Part shown: positions 39,883 through 49,182 of the stretch, in pieces
Layout: the number at the start of each line of letters is the position of its first letter
Position numbering within the stretch: the stretch's first letter is position 1
DNA from: CAIWHR01 sp963846855
GTDB taxonomy: Bacteria > Pseudomonadota > Gammaproteobacteria > Burkholderiales > Casimicrobiaceae
Assembly: GCA_963846855.1 (NCBI GenBank)
Contig: CAWJXK010000007.1
Span: forward strand, 434,001 to 498,000
Length of the DNA: 64,000 nt
Direction of reading: 5' to 3'
Notes under the pieces: generated by a model
What the model was told of the DNA's origin: nothing
What the model saw: only the letters and a program-made list of their open reading frames with translations
The model's database searches: none
Translations under genes and position numbers: made by a program

Positions 39883-41756
39883 AGTCTCGACGCGTCGCGG
39901 CCGCCGCCGTCATAACGCTCGCGTCGCTCGTCGCCGGCTGCGGCGGAGGCGGCGGAGGCAGCGGCTCGGGCGGATGCTCGGGCAGCTGCACGACGGCAAC
40001 CTCCGCGCTGACCGTCGCCGACGTGCAGCATGTCATCGCGCAGGCGGTCACCGAAGCGCAGGCGAACAACGTGAAGGCGACGATCGCCGTCGTCGACCGC
40101 GTCGGCAACGTGCTCGGCGTATTCCAGATGAACGGCGCCGTCGCCACGGTGACGATTACGTCGAACAGCGGCGCGACCGGGGGCCTCGAAGGCATTGCGG
40201 TGCCGTCCGAGCTGGCCGCGCTGTCGAAGGCCATCACCGGCGCGTACCTGTCGTCGGAGGGAAACGCCTTCTCGACGCGCACGGCAGGCCAGATCATCCA
40301 GCAGAACTTCGATCCCGGCGAGGAGAACCAGCCGTCGGGGCCGCTGTCGGGCGTCCAGTTCAGCCAGCTCTCCTGCTCGGACGTCAGCCAGCGCGCGAGC
40401 GCCGGCACGGTCGGGCCGAAGCGCGCGCCGCTCGGCCTCGCGGCAGACCCGGGCGGGCTGCCGCTCTACAAGAACGGAACGGTGGTCGGCGGCATCGGCG
40501 TCGTGGCCGACGGCACGTACGGTCTCGATCGCGTGATCACGGACACCGATGCCGACGTCGACGAATTGATCGCGGTCGCCGGCGGGGCCGGCCTGGCGGC
40601 GCCCGCCGACCGGCGCGCCAACGAGATCACCGTCGACGGTCGCACGCTGCGGTACGTCGACAGCGAAGCGATCAAGAGCACTCCGGCGACAGCGCCGCCG
40701 TTCGCGTCGGTCAACGGCATCGTCGGCGCGTTGATCAACGTGACTGGCTACGGTGGCTCGCCGATCGTCGCGGGCGTCGCGTTCGGCACGCCCGCGTCCG
40801 GTTACCGCGCCGATGCGAGCCTCGCATTCGCCGGAACGGGCGCCTACATACTCGTCGATTCGGCCAACGCGCCGCGCTATCCGCCGGTGGCCGGGTCCGA
40901 TGGGCTGCTGACGCAGAACGAAGTCACGCAGACGCTGAAGAGCGGGCTCGCGGTCGCCGCCCGCGCGCGTGCGCAGATCAGGCGTCCGCTGGGATCGGCG
41001 GCGCAGGTCTCCGTCGTCGTCGTCGACACCAAGGGCGTCGTGCTGGGCCTCGTGCGCTCGCAGGACGCGCCCGTGTTCGGCACCGACGTCGCCGTGCAGA
41101 AGGCGCGCACCGCCGCGTTCTTCTCGAGCGTCACGGCGGCCGCGCAGCTCCAGGCGCTCCCGCCGGCGAACTATCCGACGCCGCCTGCGTCGTCGTCGAT
41201 CGCCGCCTACGTGACGGCGACGCGCGCGTTCCTCGCCGCTCCGACCGCACTCGCCAATGGAATCGCCTACAGCAATCGCGCGATCGCCAATCTCGCGCGG
41301 CCGTATTTTCCGGACGGCATCGCGGGAACGGCCAATGGTTCGCTGGCGAAGCCGGTGCCGCCATGGAGCGTGTTCAACGACGGGCTGCAGCTCGATCTGG
41401 TGAACAACAACCTGGTCGCGGGCGTTCTCGGCGATCCGGTCGTCGGCTGCACCGGCGACGCGACGCTGCCCAACGGCATTCAGATATTCCCCGGCGGCTT
41501 CCCGATCTATCGCGGCCAACAGCTGGTCGGTGCCGTGGGCGTCTCCGGCGACGGCGTCGACCAGGACGACATGGTCGCGTTCCTCGGGCTCGCCAACGCA
41601 GGCACCGCGCTCGGCAACGCGATCGGCAACGCGCCCGCGGGCAGGCGTGCGGACAACATCGTTCCTGCGGGCACCGGCACGCGGCTGCGTTACGTGAACT
41701 GTCCGCAGTCCCCGTTCAACGACAGCACCGAGCAGAATGTCTGTGCCGGCTTCTGA
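39879..41756 (+). CDS. Tandem HbpS/GlcG-like (haem-binding) lipoprotein
   Basis: 625 residues. The signal ends in a lipobox (LVAGC, Cys21) followed by a Gly/Ser linker. Two domains resemble the GlcG/HbpS (DUF336) fold: ALTVADVQHVIAQAVTEAQA with ATIAVVDRVGNVLGVFQMNG, and LLTQNEVTQTLKSGLAVAAR with VSVVVVDTKGVVLGLVRSQD. Each ends in a GGFPIY/GGLPLY-KNG-VVGGIGV type strand typical of the family. Members bind haem or act as small-molecule sensors; here it may store or shuttle haem or act as a structural partner. ATGA overlap with the decahaem gene. Confidence 0.75.
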   Translation: MKSRRVAAAAVITLASLVAGCGGGGGGSGSGGCSGSCTTATSALTVADVQHVIAQAVTEAQANNVKATIAVVDRVGNVLGVFQMNGAVATVTITSNSGATGGLEGIAVPSELAALSKAITGAYLSSEGNAFSTRTAGQIIQQNFDPGEENQPSGPLSGVQFSQLSCSDVSQRASAGTVGPKRAPLGLAADPGGLPLYKNGTVVGGIGVVADGTYGLDRVITDTDADVDELIAVAGGAGLAAPADRRANEITVDGRTLRYVDSEAIKSTPATAPPFASVNGIVGALINVTGYGGSPIVAGVAFGTPASGYRADASLAFAGTGAYILVDSANAPRYPPVAGSDGLLTQNEVTQTLKSGLAVAARARAQIRRPLGSAAQVSVVVVDTKGVVLGLVRSQDAPVFGTDVAVQKARTAAFFSSVTAAAQLQALPPANYPTPPASSSIAAYVTATRAFLAAPTALANGIAYSNRAIANLARPYFPDGIAGTANGSLAKPVPPWSVFNDGLQLDLVNNNLVAGVLGDPVVGCTGDATLPNGIQIFPGGFPIYRGQQLVGAVGVSGDGVDQDDMVAFLGLANAGTALGNAIGNAPAGRRADNIVPAGTGTRLRYVNCPQSPFNDSTEQNVCAGF

Positions 41757-43905
41757 AAGAACCGCGTTCGCTCGTGGCGGCAGGTGCGCGGTGGCGATTG
41801 CCTGCGCGGTCGTGATGGGGCTGGCGTTTGCGCAGCAGCCTTCCGCGCCGACCGGTGCGCCGACAAGAGCTGTCGTGGCGAGGAACGATCCGGGAGAGCC
41901 GCCGCTCTCGAAGGACGGACGCTACGACATCCAGGTCCTCGCCGCAGCGCTCGACGTCTACGCCGCGCCCGACGCGAATTCGCGGGTGATCGCGCAGGAG
42001 CAGCAGGGCGCGCGGCTGCACGCGGTCGAGCGCAAGGGCATCTGGTTCCGGATCGAGCTCGTCGATGGACGGCCCGGCTGGATCCGCTATGTGCAGGGCG
42101 CCGAACGGCCGAATATCTCGGTCAATGCGGCGCCCGGGCTCGTGCGCACGCTCCCCGGCACCGCGCCCGTCGAAACGGCCTCCGCGCCGGCGCCCCAAGC
42201 TGAACCGAAGGCCGCCGAATCGCTGCCCGACGATCGCATCGTCCAGCTGCAACCGATGGGCCGGCCGCTCGAGCCCGTGATTCCCGAAATCGATCCCTCG
42301 CAGGTGCCGCCGCCTGCCGCAATGCTGCCGCGCGAGACGGTGCCCGTGCCCGACCGCTGGCGGCTCGTCGACGAGCTCGGCGTCGTCCACCAGCGCTGGT
42401 TCGATCCGTACAACCCGAATGAGCTGAAGGGCGATCGGCCGGTCTTCGGTGACGACTGGTTCGTCAACGTCGGCGCGATCTCCGACACGCTTTTCGAAGC
42501 GCGCCGCCTCCCGACCGCCGTCGGCGCGCAGTCCACGCTCGACCCGGGGTCGAACGACCAGTTTGGGCGGGGAAAGCAGACGCAGTTCGTGGAGAACCTG
42601 ATCCTCAGCTTCGCGCTGATCAAGGGCGACACGACGTTCCGTCCGCCGGACCTCGAGTTCCGCGTGGTGCCGGTCATCAACTTCAATCGCACCGATGTCG
42701 GCGAGGTGCGCGCGACCAACGTCGATCCGCGCACGGGCACGACGCGCAACGACAGCATCGTCGCGCTGCAGGAAGCCTTCGTCGACTACCACGTTCGCAA
42801 CGTCTCCGACCACTACGACTTCGACAGCCTTCGCGTCGGCATCCAGCCGTTCATCTCGGATTTCCGCGGGCTGCTCTACGTCGACGAGCCGATCGGCGTG
42901 CGCCTCTTCGGCAATCGCGACAACAACCGCTGGCAGTACAACCTCGCGTGGTTCCGCCGCATCGAGAAGGACACCAACAGCGGCCTGAACGACATCGGCA
43001 AGCCGCTGCGCGACGACGACCTCCTCGTCGCCAACCTGTACCGGCAGGATTTTCCGGTGCCCGGATTCACGCTGCAGGGAACGCTGATCTACGACGACAA
43101 CCGCGAGAACAACGCCGTGTACTACGACAACAACGGCTTCCTCACGCGCCCGGCGGCGCTGGGCGACGAGACGCTCCATTCGTACAAGGTCACCTACCTC
43201 GGAGTCAACGGCGACGGCCATTTCGGCCGCTGGAACCTGACGGCGTCGGGCTACTACGCGTTCGGCAGCGTCGACCGCGACCCGCTCGCGCAGCAGAAGG
43301 TCGACGTGAGCGCGTTCTTCGCGGTCGGCGAGGTGTCGCGCGACTTCGACTGGATCCGCGTGCGCGGCACGGGACTCTTCCAGAGCGGGGACAACGACCC
43401 GTTCGACGGCAAGGCCACCGGGTTCGACGCGATCCTCGAGAATCCGCAGTTCGCGGGCGCCGACACGAGCTACTGGATTCGGCAGGCGGTGCCGCTGATC
43501 GGCGGCGGCGGCGTCGCGCTGTCCGGTCGCAACGGCGTGCTCGCGGCGCTGCGCTCGTCGAAGGACGAGGGACAGTCGAACTTCACGAATCCCGGGCTCG
43601 CCCTCGTCGGCCTCGGCGCGGATTTCGACCTCGCGCCGGAATGGCGGGCGATCGTCAACGTCAACCAGCTGTGGTTCGCGAACACGTCCTCGCTCGCGGT
43701 GCTGCGCAACCAGGGGACGATCAACCGCGAGATCGGGACTGACGCGTCGGTCGCCGTGCAGTACCGCCCGTTCTTCTCGCAGAACGTGCTCGTCAATGCT
43801 TCGGCGGGCGTGCTGTTCCCGGGACAGGGTCTCAAGGAACTATATTCGCTCGACGGCAACAAGACGCAGTATTCGGTGCTCTTCAACCTGCTGCTGACCT
43901 TCTGA
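41737..43905 (+). CDS. SH3-domain outer-membrane beta-barrel protein
   Basis: 722 residues. Signal peptide (cleavage near AFAQ), an SH3b-like domain at about 63-120 (LDVYAAPDANSRVIAQEQQG ... WFRIELVDGRPGWIRYV), a Pro-rich linker, then about 500 residues of amphipathic beta strands (NLILSFALIKGDTTFRPPDL, WQYNLAWFRRIEKDTNSGLN, GRWNLTASGYYAFGSVDRDP). It ends in VLFNLLLTF, the C-terminal Phe recognised by the Bam machinery. In a cluster of multihaem cytochromes it is a candidate porin sheath comparable in role to MtrB, though not visibly homologous. It overlaps the genes on both sides. Confidence 0.7.
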   Translation: MSVPASERTAFARGGRCAVAIACAVVMGLAFAQQPSAPTGAPTRAVVARNDPGEPPLSKDGRYDIQVLAAALDVYAAPDANSRVIAQEQQGARLHAVERKGIWFRIELVDGRPGWIRYVQGAERPNISVNAAPGLVRTLPGTAPVETASAPAPQAEPKAAESLPDDRIVQLQPMGRPLEPVIPEIDPSQVPPPAAMLPRETVPVPDRWRLVDELGVVHQRWFDPYNPNELKGDRPVFGDDWFVNVGAISDTLFEARRLPTAVGAQSTLDPGSNDQFGRGKQTQFVENLILSFALIKGDTTFRPPDLEFRVVPVINFNRTDVGEVRATNVDPRTGTTRNDSIVALQEAFVDYHVRNVSDHYDFDSLRVGIQPFISDFRGLLYVDEPIGVRLFGNRDNNRWQYNLAWFRRIEKDTNSGLNDIGKPLRDDDLLVANLYRQDFPVPGFTLQGTLIYDDNRENNAVYYDNNGFLTRPAALGDETLHSYKVTYLGVNGDGHFGRWNLTASGYYAFGSVDRDPLAQQKVDVSAFFAVGEVSRDFDWIRVRGTGLFQSGDNDPFDGKATGFDAILENPQFAGADTSYWIRQAVPLIGGGGVALSGRNGVLAALRSSKDEGQSNFTNPGLALVGLGADFDLAPEWRAIVNVNQLWFANTSSLAVLRNQGTINREIGTDASVAVQYRPFFSQNVLVNASAGVLFPGQGLKELYSLDGNKTQYSVLFNLLLTF

Positions 43906-46900
43906 TGACGAACGCGCCGATCCGCTCGAAGCTTTGCCGCCGCGCACGGCTCGCCACGGGACTTGCGTGGGCGATGCTCGCGGCCACGCTCGCCTTCGCG
44001 TCGTCGGGCGAAGCGCCGGTCGCTCGCGCCGACGCGCCGCAGCCCGCGGCGCCGGAGCGCCAGACAGTCGCACAGGCACAAGCCAAATCGGAAGGATGCA
44101 AGACCTGCCACACGGCGAGCGACCACCAGACGATGCACGTCAATCCGGCGGTCATTCTCGGCTGCACCGACTGCCACGGCGGCGACGCGCGCGTGACGAA
44201 GCCGCCCACGAGCGATCCGAAGGACACGGTCTATCGCGCGGCCGTCGAAGCGGCGCACGTGCTGCCGCGCTATCCGATTGCGTGGAAATATCCGTCGAGC
44301 GCCAATCCGCCGGACAGCTACACGCTGCTCAACCGCGAATCGCCCGAATTCGTGCGCTTCGTGAACCCCGGCGACTATCGCGTCGCGCGCCACGCCTGCG
44401 GCGCGTGCCACCTGCGCATCATCCAGGCGGCCGAGCGCAGCCTGATGTCGACTTCCGCGATGCTCTGGGGCGGCGCCGCGTACAACAACGGCATCCTGCC
44501 GTTCAAGCGCTACATCCTGGGCGAGGCGTACACCGCCGCGAGCGAGCCCGCGACCATCGTCAATCCGATCGCGCCGACGCCGTTCATGACGGACAAGGGC
44601 ATCCTGCCGCGCCTTTATCCGCTGCCGGCGTGGGAGACGGTTCCGCCCGCCGACATCTTCCGCGTGTTCGAGCGCGGCGGCCGCGTGATCTCGTCGCAGT
44701 TCCCGGAGATCGGCCTGCCGAACATCGCCGGCAACGCTGCAGAAGCTCGACGAGCCCGGGCGCCCCGACATCCGCCAGTCGAACCGCGGCCCGGGCACCG
44801 GCAGCCGCATCGCCGTGCCGGTGATCAACATCACCAAGACGCGCCTCAATGACCCGCACATGTGGTTCCTCGGCACCAACGACCAGCCCGGCGACTACCG
44901 CTCGTCCGGCTGCTCGCGGCTGCCACGTCGGTCTACGCGAACGACCGCGATCCGAAGCACTCGGGGCCGTATGCCGGGTTCGGGCACACGGCGGCATGTC
45001 GCACACGGCGGATCCGACCATCCCGAAGGACGAATCGGGCCATCCGCTGGAGCACAAGTTCACACGCGCGATCCCGTCGTCGCAGTGCATGGTCTGCCAC
45101 ATGCACCAGCCCAACATGTTCGTGAACACGTACTACGGCTACACCATGTGGGACTACGAGTCCGACGCGCCGTTCATGTGGCCGGAGAAGCAGAAGTACC
45201 CGACCGCCGAGGAGACGCGCGCGATCCTCGAGCGCAACCCGGAGGAGGCCGCGATCCGCGGCAAATGGGGCGATCCGGAATTCCTGAACGACGTCTCGTC
45301 GCTCAACCCGAAGCTCAAGGACACGCAGTTCGCCGACTACCACGGCCACGGCTGGAATTTCCGCGCCGTGTTCAAGCGCGACCGCAAGGGCACGCTGCTC
45401 GACAAGGACGGCAACGTCGTCGCCGGACGACGACCCGGCGAAGTTCGAGCAAGGCGGTGCACCTGTCGTCGATCCACATGGACATCGGCATGCACTGCGT
45501 CGACTGCCACTTCGCGCAGGACGCGCACGGCAACGGCCACATCTACGGCGAGGTGGCCGCGGCGATCGAGATCGCCTGCGCCGACTGCCACGGCACGGTG
45601 TCGCGCTATCCGACGCTCTTCACGACCGGCCCGGCAGCGCAGCCCGGCGGCACCGACCTGTCGCTCCTGCGCACGCAGGACGGACGCAAGCGCTTCGAAT
45701 GGCGCGACGGCAAGCTCTACCAGCGCTCCGCGCTCGACCCGGGCAAGGAATGGGAGATGACGCTGGTCAAGGACACGGTCGATCCCGCGAGCCCGAAATA
45801 CAACGCGAAGGCGGCGCGCGCGAAGCTGATGTCGAGCGATGCGTCGATGCAGTGGGGACCGGGCGTCGATACGGCAAAGCTCGCGCACGGCGACGACAGG
45901 ATGACCTGCCAGGCCTGCCACGTCTCGTGGACGACGAGCTGCGCCGGCTGCCACCTGCCGATCCAGGCGAACTGGAAGACGGAGCGCCAGCATTACGAGG
46001 GCGGCGAGACGCGCAACTTCGCGACCTACAATCCGCAGGTCGCGCGCGACGACATGTTCCAGCTCGGCATCCATGGCCCGGTCAAGGGCGGCAAGATCGC
46101 GCCGGTGCGCTCGAGCTCGGCGCTGGTGCTGTCGTCCACCAACATCAACCGCGAGCGCATCTACATCCAGCAGCCGCCGATCGCGGCGTCGGGATTCAGC
46201 TCGCAGGCGTTCGCGCCGCACTATCCGCACACCGAGCGCAAGACCGAGACCAAGACCTGCACCGATTGCCACGTGTCGGCGGCGAACGACAACAACGCGA
46301 TCATGGCGCAGCTGCTGCTGCAGGGAACGAATTTCGTCAATTTCGTCGGCTACAACGCGTGGATCGGCGAAGAGAAGCGCATTGCCGCCGTGCAGGTCAC
46401 CGAATGGGACGAGCCGCAGGCGGTGATCGGCAGCTATCTGCACCGCTACGCGTACCCGGATTGGTACGCGCAGCATCAGGCGCGCGGCCAGCGCCTGCCC
46501 AACGTCGTCGCGCACGACACCGAAGGCGCCGCCCGCTGCCTGCAACTGCGCGGCGAATATCTGTACGTTGCGGAGGGCAAGGGCGGGATGCGCGTCTACG
46601 ACGTGGCGAGCATCGCCAACAAGGGCGTGTCGCAGAAGATCGTCACAGCGCCGTTCTCGGCGCTCGGCCAGGACACGCACATCGCGTCGGCCAACGCGAC
46701 CTGCGTCGCGCTGCCGACCAATCAGCCGATCGCGCCGACGCGAAACCAGGGCGACCTGATGCGCATCACCAATCAGGAGCAGGCGTTCCATCCGATCTAC
46801 AGCTACGCGGCGATCACCGACGCCGTCGAGGGGCTGATCCTGACCAACGTCAACACACTGGCCGATGGCGATCCGCAGAACAATTTCCTCACCCGCGCGG

Positions 46901-47732
46901 TCACGTGGAATGAGAACGGGATCCTGAACGGCGCGCGCCACATCACGCTGGGCGGACATTACGCGTACATCGCGGCGGATGCCGGCCTCGTCGTCGTCGA
47001 CCTCGACGACCCGCTGACGCCGCGGCTGGTGGCGATCGTCGCGCTGAAGGGGGTCCGCGCCTCCGCCCTGCAGTTCCGCTATCTCTTCGTCGTCGACGAT
47101 GTCGGCCTCACGACCGTCGACGTCACCGATCCGGAGATGCCGCGCCACGTAGGCACCGCGCGCGGTGCCGCTCGCCGACGCGAGGCGCCTCTACGTCGCG
47201 CGCACCTATGCCTATGTCGCCGCCGGCAAGCAGGGCCTCGCGATCGTCGACGTCGAAAAGCCGGTCGAACCGCGGCTCTACATGACGTTCAACGCCGACG
47301 GCAAGCTCGACGACGCCAACGATGTCGTCGTCGGCACGACCAACGCATCGCTGTTCGCCTATGTCGCGGACGGCGCCAACGGCCTGAAGGTGATCCAGCT
47401 GACGGCGCCGGACACGCAGCCCAAATTCTATGGGTTCTCGCCCGAGCCCAAGCCGCGCGCTCATCGCGTGGCGCAACACCGCGTCGCCGGCACTCGCGCT
47501 GTCGAAGGGCCTCGACCGCGACCGCGCCGTCGACGAGACGGGCGCGCAGATCGCGGTGTTCGGGCGCATCGGCTCACGGCCGTTCACCCTGGACGAGATG
47601 AGGAAGTTCTACCAGCGTCCCGACGGCAGCGTGTTCACCGTCACCGACGACGTTCGCATGCAGGAGTTCGTGCCTGCCCGGACGAGCGCCGCGGCATCCC
47701 CGCCGGCGCCGAAGCAGCGAGGTACGCCATGA
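43905..47732 (+). CDS. Decahaem cytochrome with C-terminal LVIVD repeats, frameshifted in this sequence
   Basis: One gene of about 1275 codons, read across several frames. Signal peptide, then ten haem sites: CKTCH 65, CTDCH 87, CGACH, a CSxCH split by a shift near 44917, CMVCH (45086), CVDCH, CADCH, CQACH, CAGCH, CTDCH (about 46258). The C-terminal third has LVIVD-type propeller repeats (GLVVVDLDDPLTPRL, GLTTVDVTDPEMPRHVG, KQGLAIVDVEKPVEPRL). Frame changes lie near 44736, 44917, 44930, 44990, 45425, 45450, 47164 and 47459; seven are +1 or -2. All motifs survive in the joined reading, so I treat it as one intact gene with consensus errors. A role as an outer-surface or periplasmic electron carrier is inferred. 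Confidence 0.75.
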
Positions 47733-49151
47733 GATCCCCGAACCCGCCCTCCATCGCGAACTCGGCGCACCTGCGGCCGTGGCTCGGCTTCGCGGCGCTC
47801 GCCATCGCCCTCGGCGCGATTCCGGTCGCGGCACAGACGCCCGCAGCCGCCCCCAAGGCCGCGCCCGCTGTCGTCGCCGCGGCTGCGTCATCAGGCACCA
47901 GGGTAGCGCTTCCGTATCAGAGTCCGGACACCAGCATGGGCGTGGTCAACTGCGCGAACAGCGTGTGCCACGGCTCCGTGCAGCCGATGAAGGATTCCGA
48001 CGTCCTGCAGACCGAATACGTGACCTGGTCGCGCGTCGACAGGCACGCGCGCGCCTATCGCGTGCTCTCGACCGAGCAGGCGCAACGCATTGCGCGCAAC
48101 CTCGGCCTCGCGAAGCCCGCCAATCAGGAGAAGATCTGCTTAGACTGCCACGCGCACAACGTACCCGTCGCGCTGCGCGGCGAGCGATTCCGGCTCGACG
48201 ACGGCGTCTCCTGTGAAGCGTGCCACGGCCCGTCCGGCCGGTGGCTGCAATCGCACGTCCAGGAGGGCGCGGTGCACGCCGACAACCTCAAAATGGGGCT
48301 TTATCCGGCCGACGACACGGTCGCGCGCGCGCGGCTGTGCCTTTCATGCCATTTCGGCAATGCGGACCGCTTCGTCACGCACCGGATGATGGGTGCCGGC
48401 CATCCGCGGATGAGCTTCGAGCTCGACACGTTCACGGTCGTCGAGCCCGCGCACTTCAAGCCCGATTCGGATTGGGAGAAGCGCAAGAGGACGTGGGACG
48501 GCGTCAAGGTGTGGGCGGTCGGGCAGGCGCTCATCGTGTCGGAGATGATGGACGTGCTCACCGACGCGAAGCGCGGCCGCGATGGCCTCTTCCCCGAGCT
48601 CGTCCTGTTCGACTGCTACGCGTGCCATCATCCGATGAGCGAAAAGCGCTGGGTGCCGCGCGTCGCCGGGCTCGGGCCGGGCTCGGTCCGCCTCAACGAT
48701 TCGAGTATGCTGATGGTGAGGCAAATCGCGCACGTGGTCGATCCGTCGCTCGGCGACCGGATCGCGTCGACGATGACGCGGCTGCAGCAGGCCGTCGTCG
48801 GAGGCGGCGACCCGATGGGACAGGCGAGGGCGCTGCGCGCCGACATGGCGCTGCTCATCGCCGATCTTGAAAAGCGCGACATCGGGCCGAATGACATGCG
48901 GGCGATCCTCGCCGGCCTCATCAACGACGGCCTGCGCGGGCAGTACCGCGATTACGCGGGGGCGGAGCAGGCGACGATGGCGATCGGAAGCGTGGCGAAC
49001 TTCATGTACCAGAAGGGCGTGCTGAAATCGGCGCGCGACGTCAACACGAGCCTCGCCGCGCTGCAGGCGGCGGTGGGCGAACGACGAGCGCTACAGCCCT
49101 GCGCAATTCGAGGCGGCGCTGAAGCGGTTCCGCGGAACGGTGGGGCTCTAG
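47729..49151 (+). CDS. Pentahaem c554-like cytochrome with a CX4CH site, frameshifted near the 3' end
   Basis: About 474 residues with a signal peptide (about 1-35). Haem sites: CANSVCH 75-81 (a CX4CH motif), CLDCH 137, CEACH 162, CLSCH, CYACH. The order and the GVSCEACHGPSGRWLQSH region resemble the cytochrome c554/c-prime family. Near 49079 one extra base shifts the frame; the repaired end is NDERYSPAQFEAALKRFRG ending at the TAG 49149-49151. The start overlaps the LVIVD gene stop (ATGA). Periplasmic electron transfer within the operon is inferred. Confidence 0.8.
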
Positions 49152-49182
49152 GGTCGGACCGGCTCCTGGGGTATCGTTAGAC

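Noticed and set aside
41737..43905. Naming the barrel protein MtrB or PioB.
   Set aside because: No MtrB-type N-terminal CxxC or recognisable sequence similarity; only the gene context supports a porin-cytochrome role.
43905..49151. Programmed +1 frameshifting as an explanation for the repeated +1 changes.
   Set aside because: Too many events in one gene, no shared slippery sequence or stop codon at the sites, and similar indels in unrelated genes such as rplW, ccmH and the M36 protease. Consensus error is simpler.
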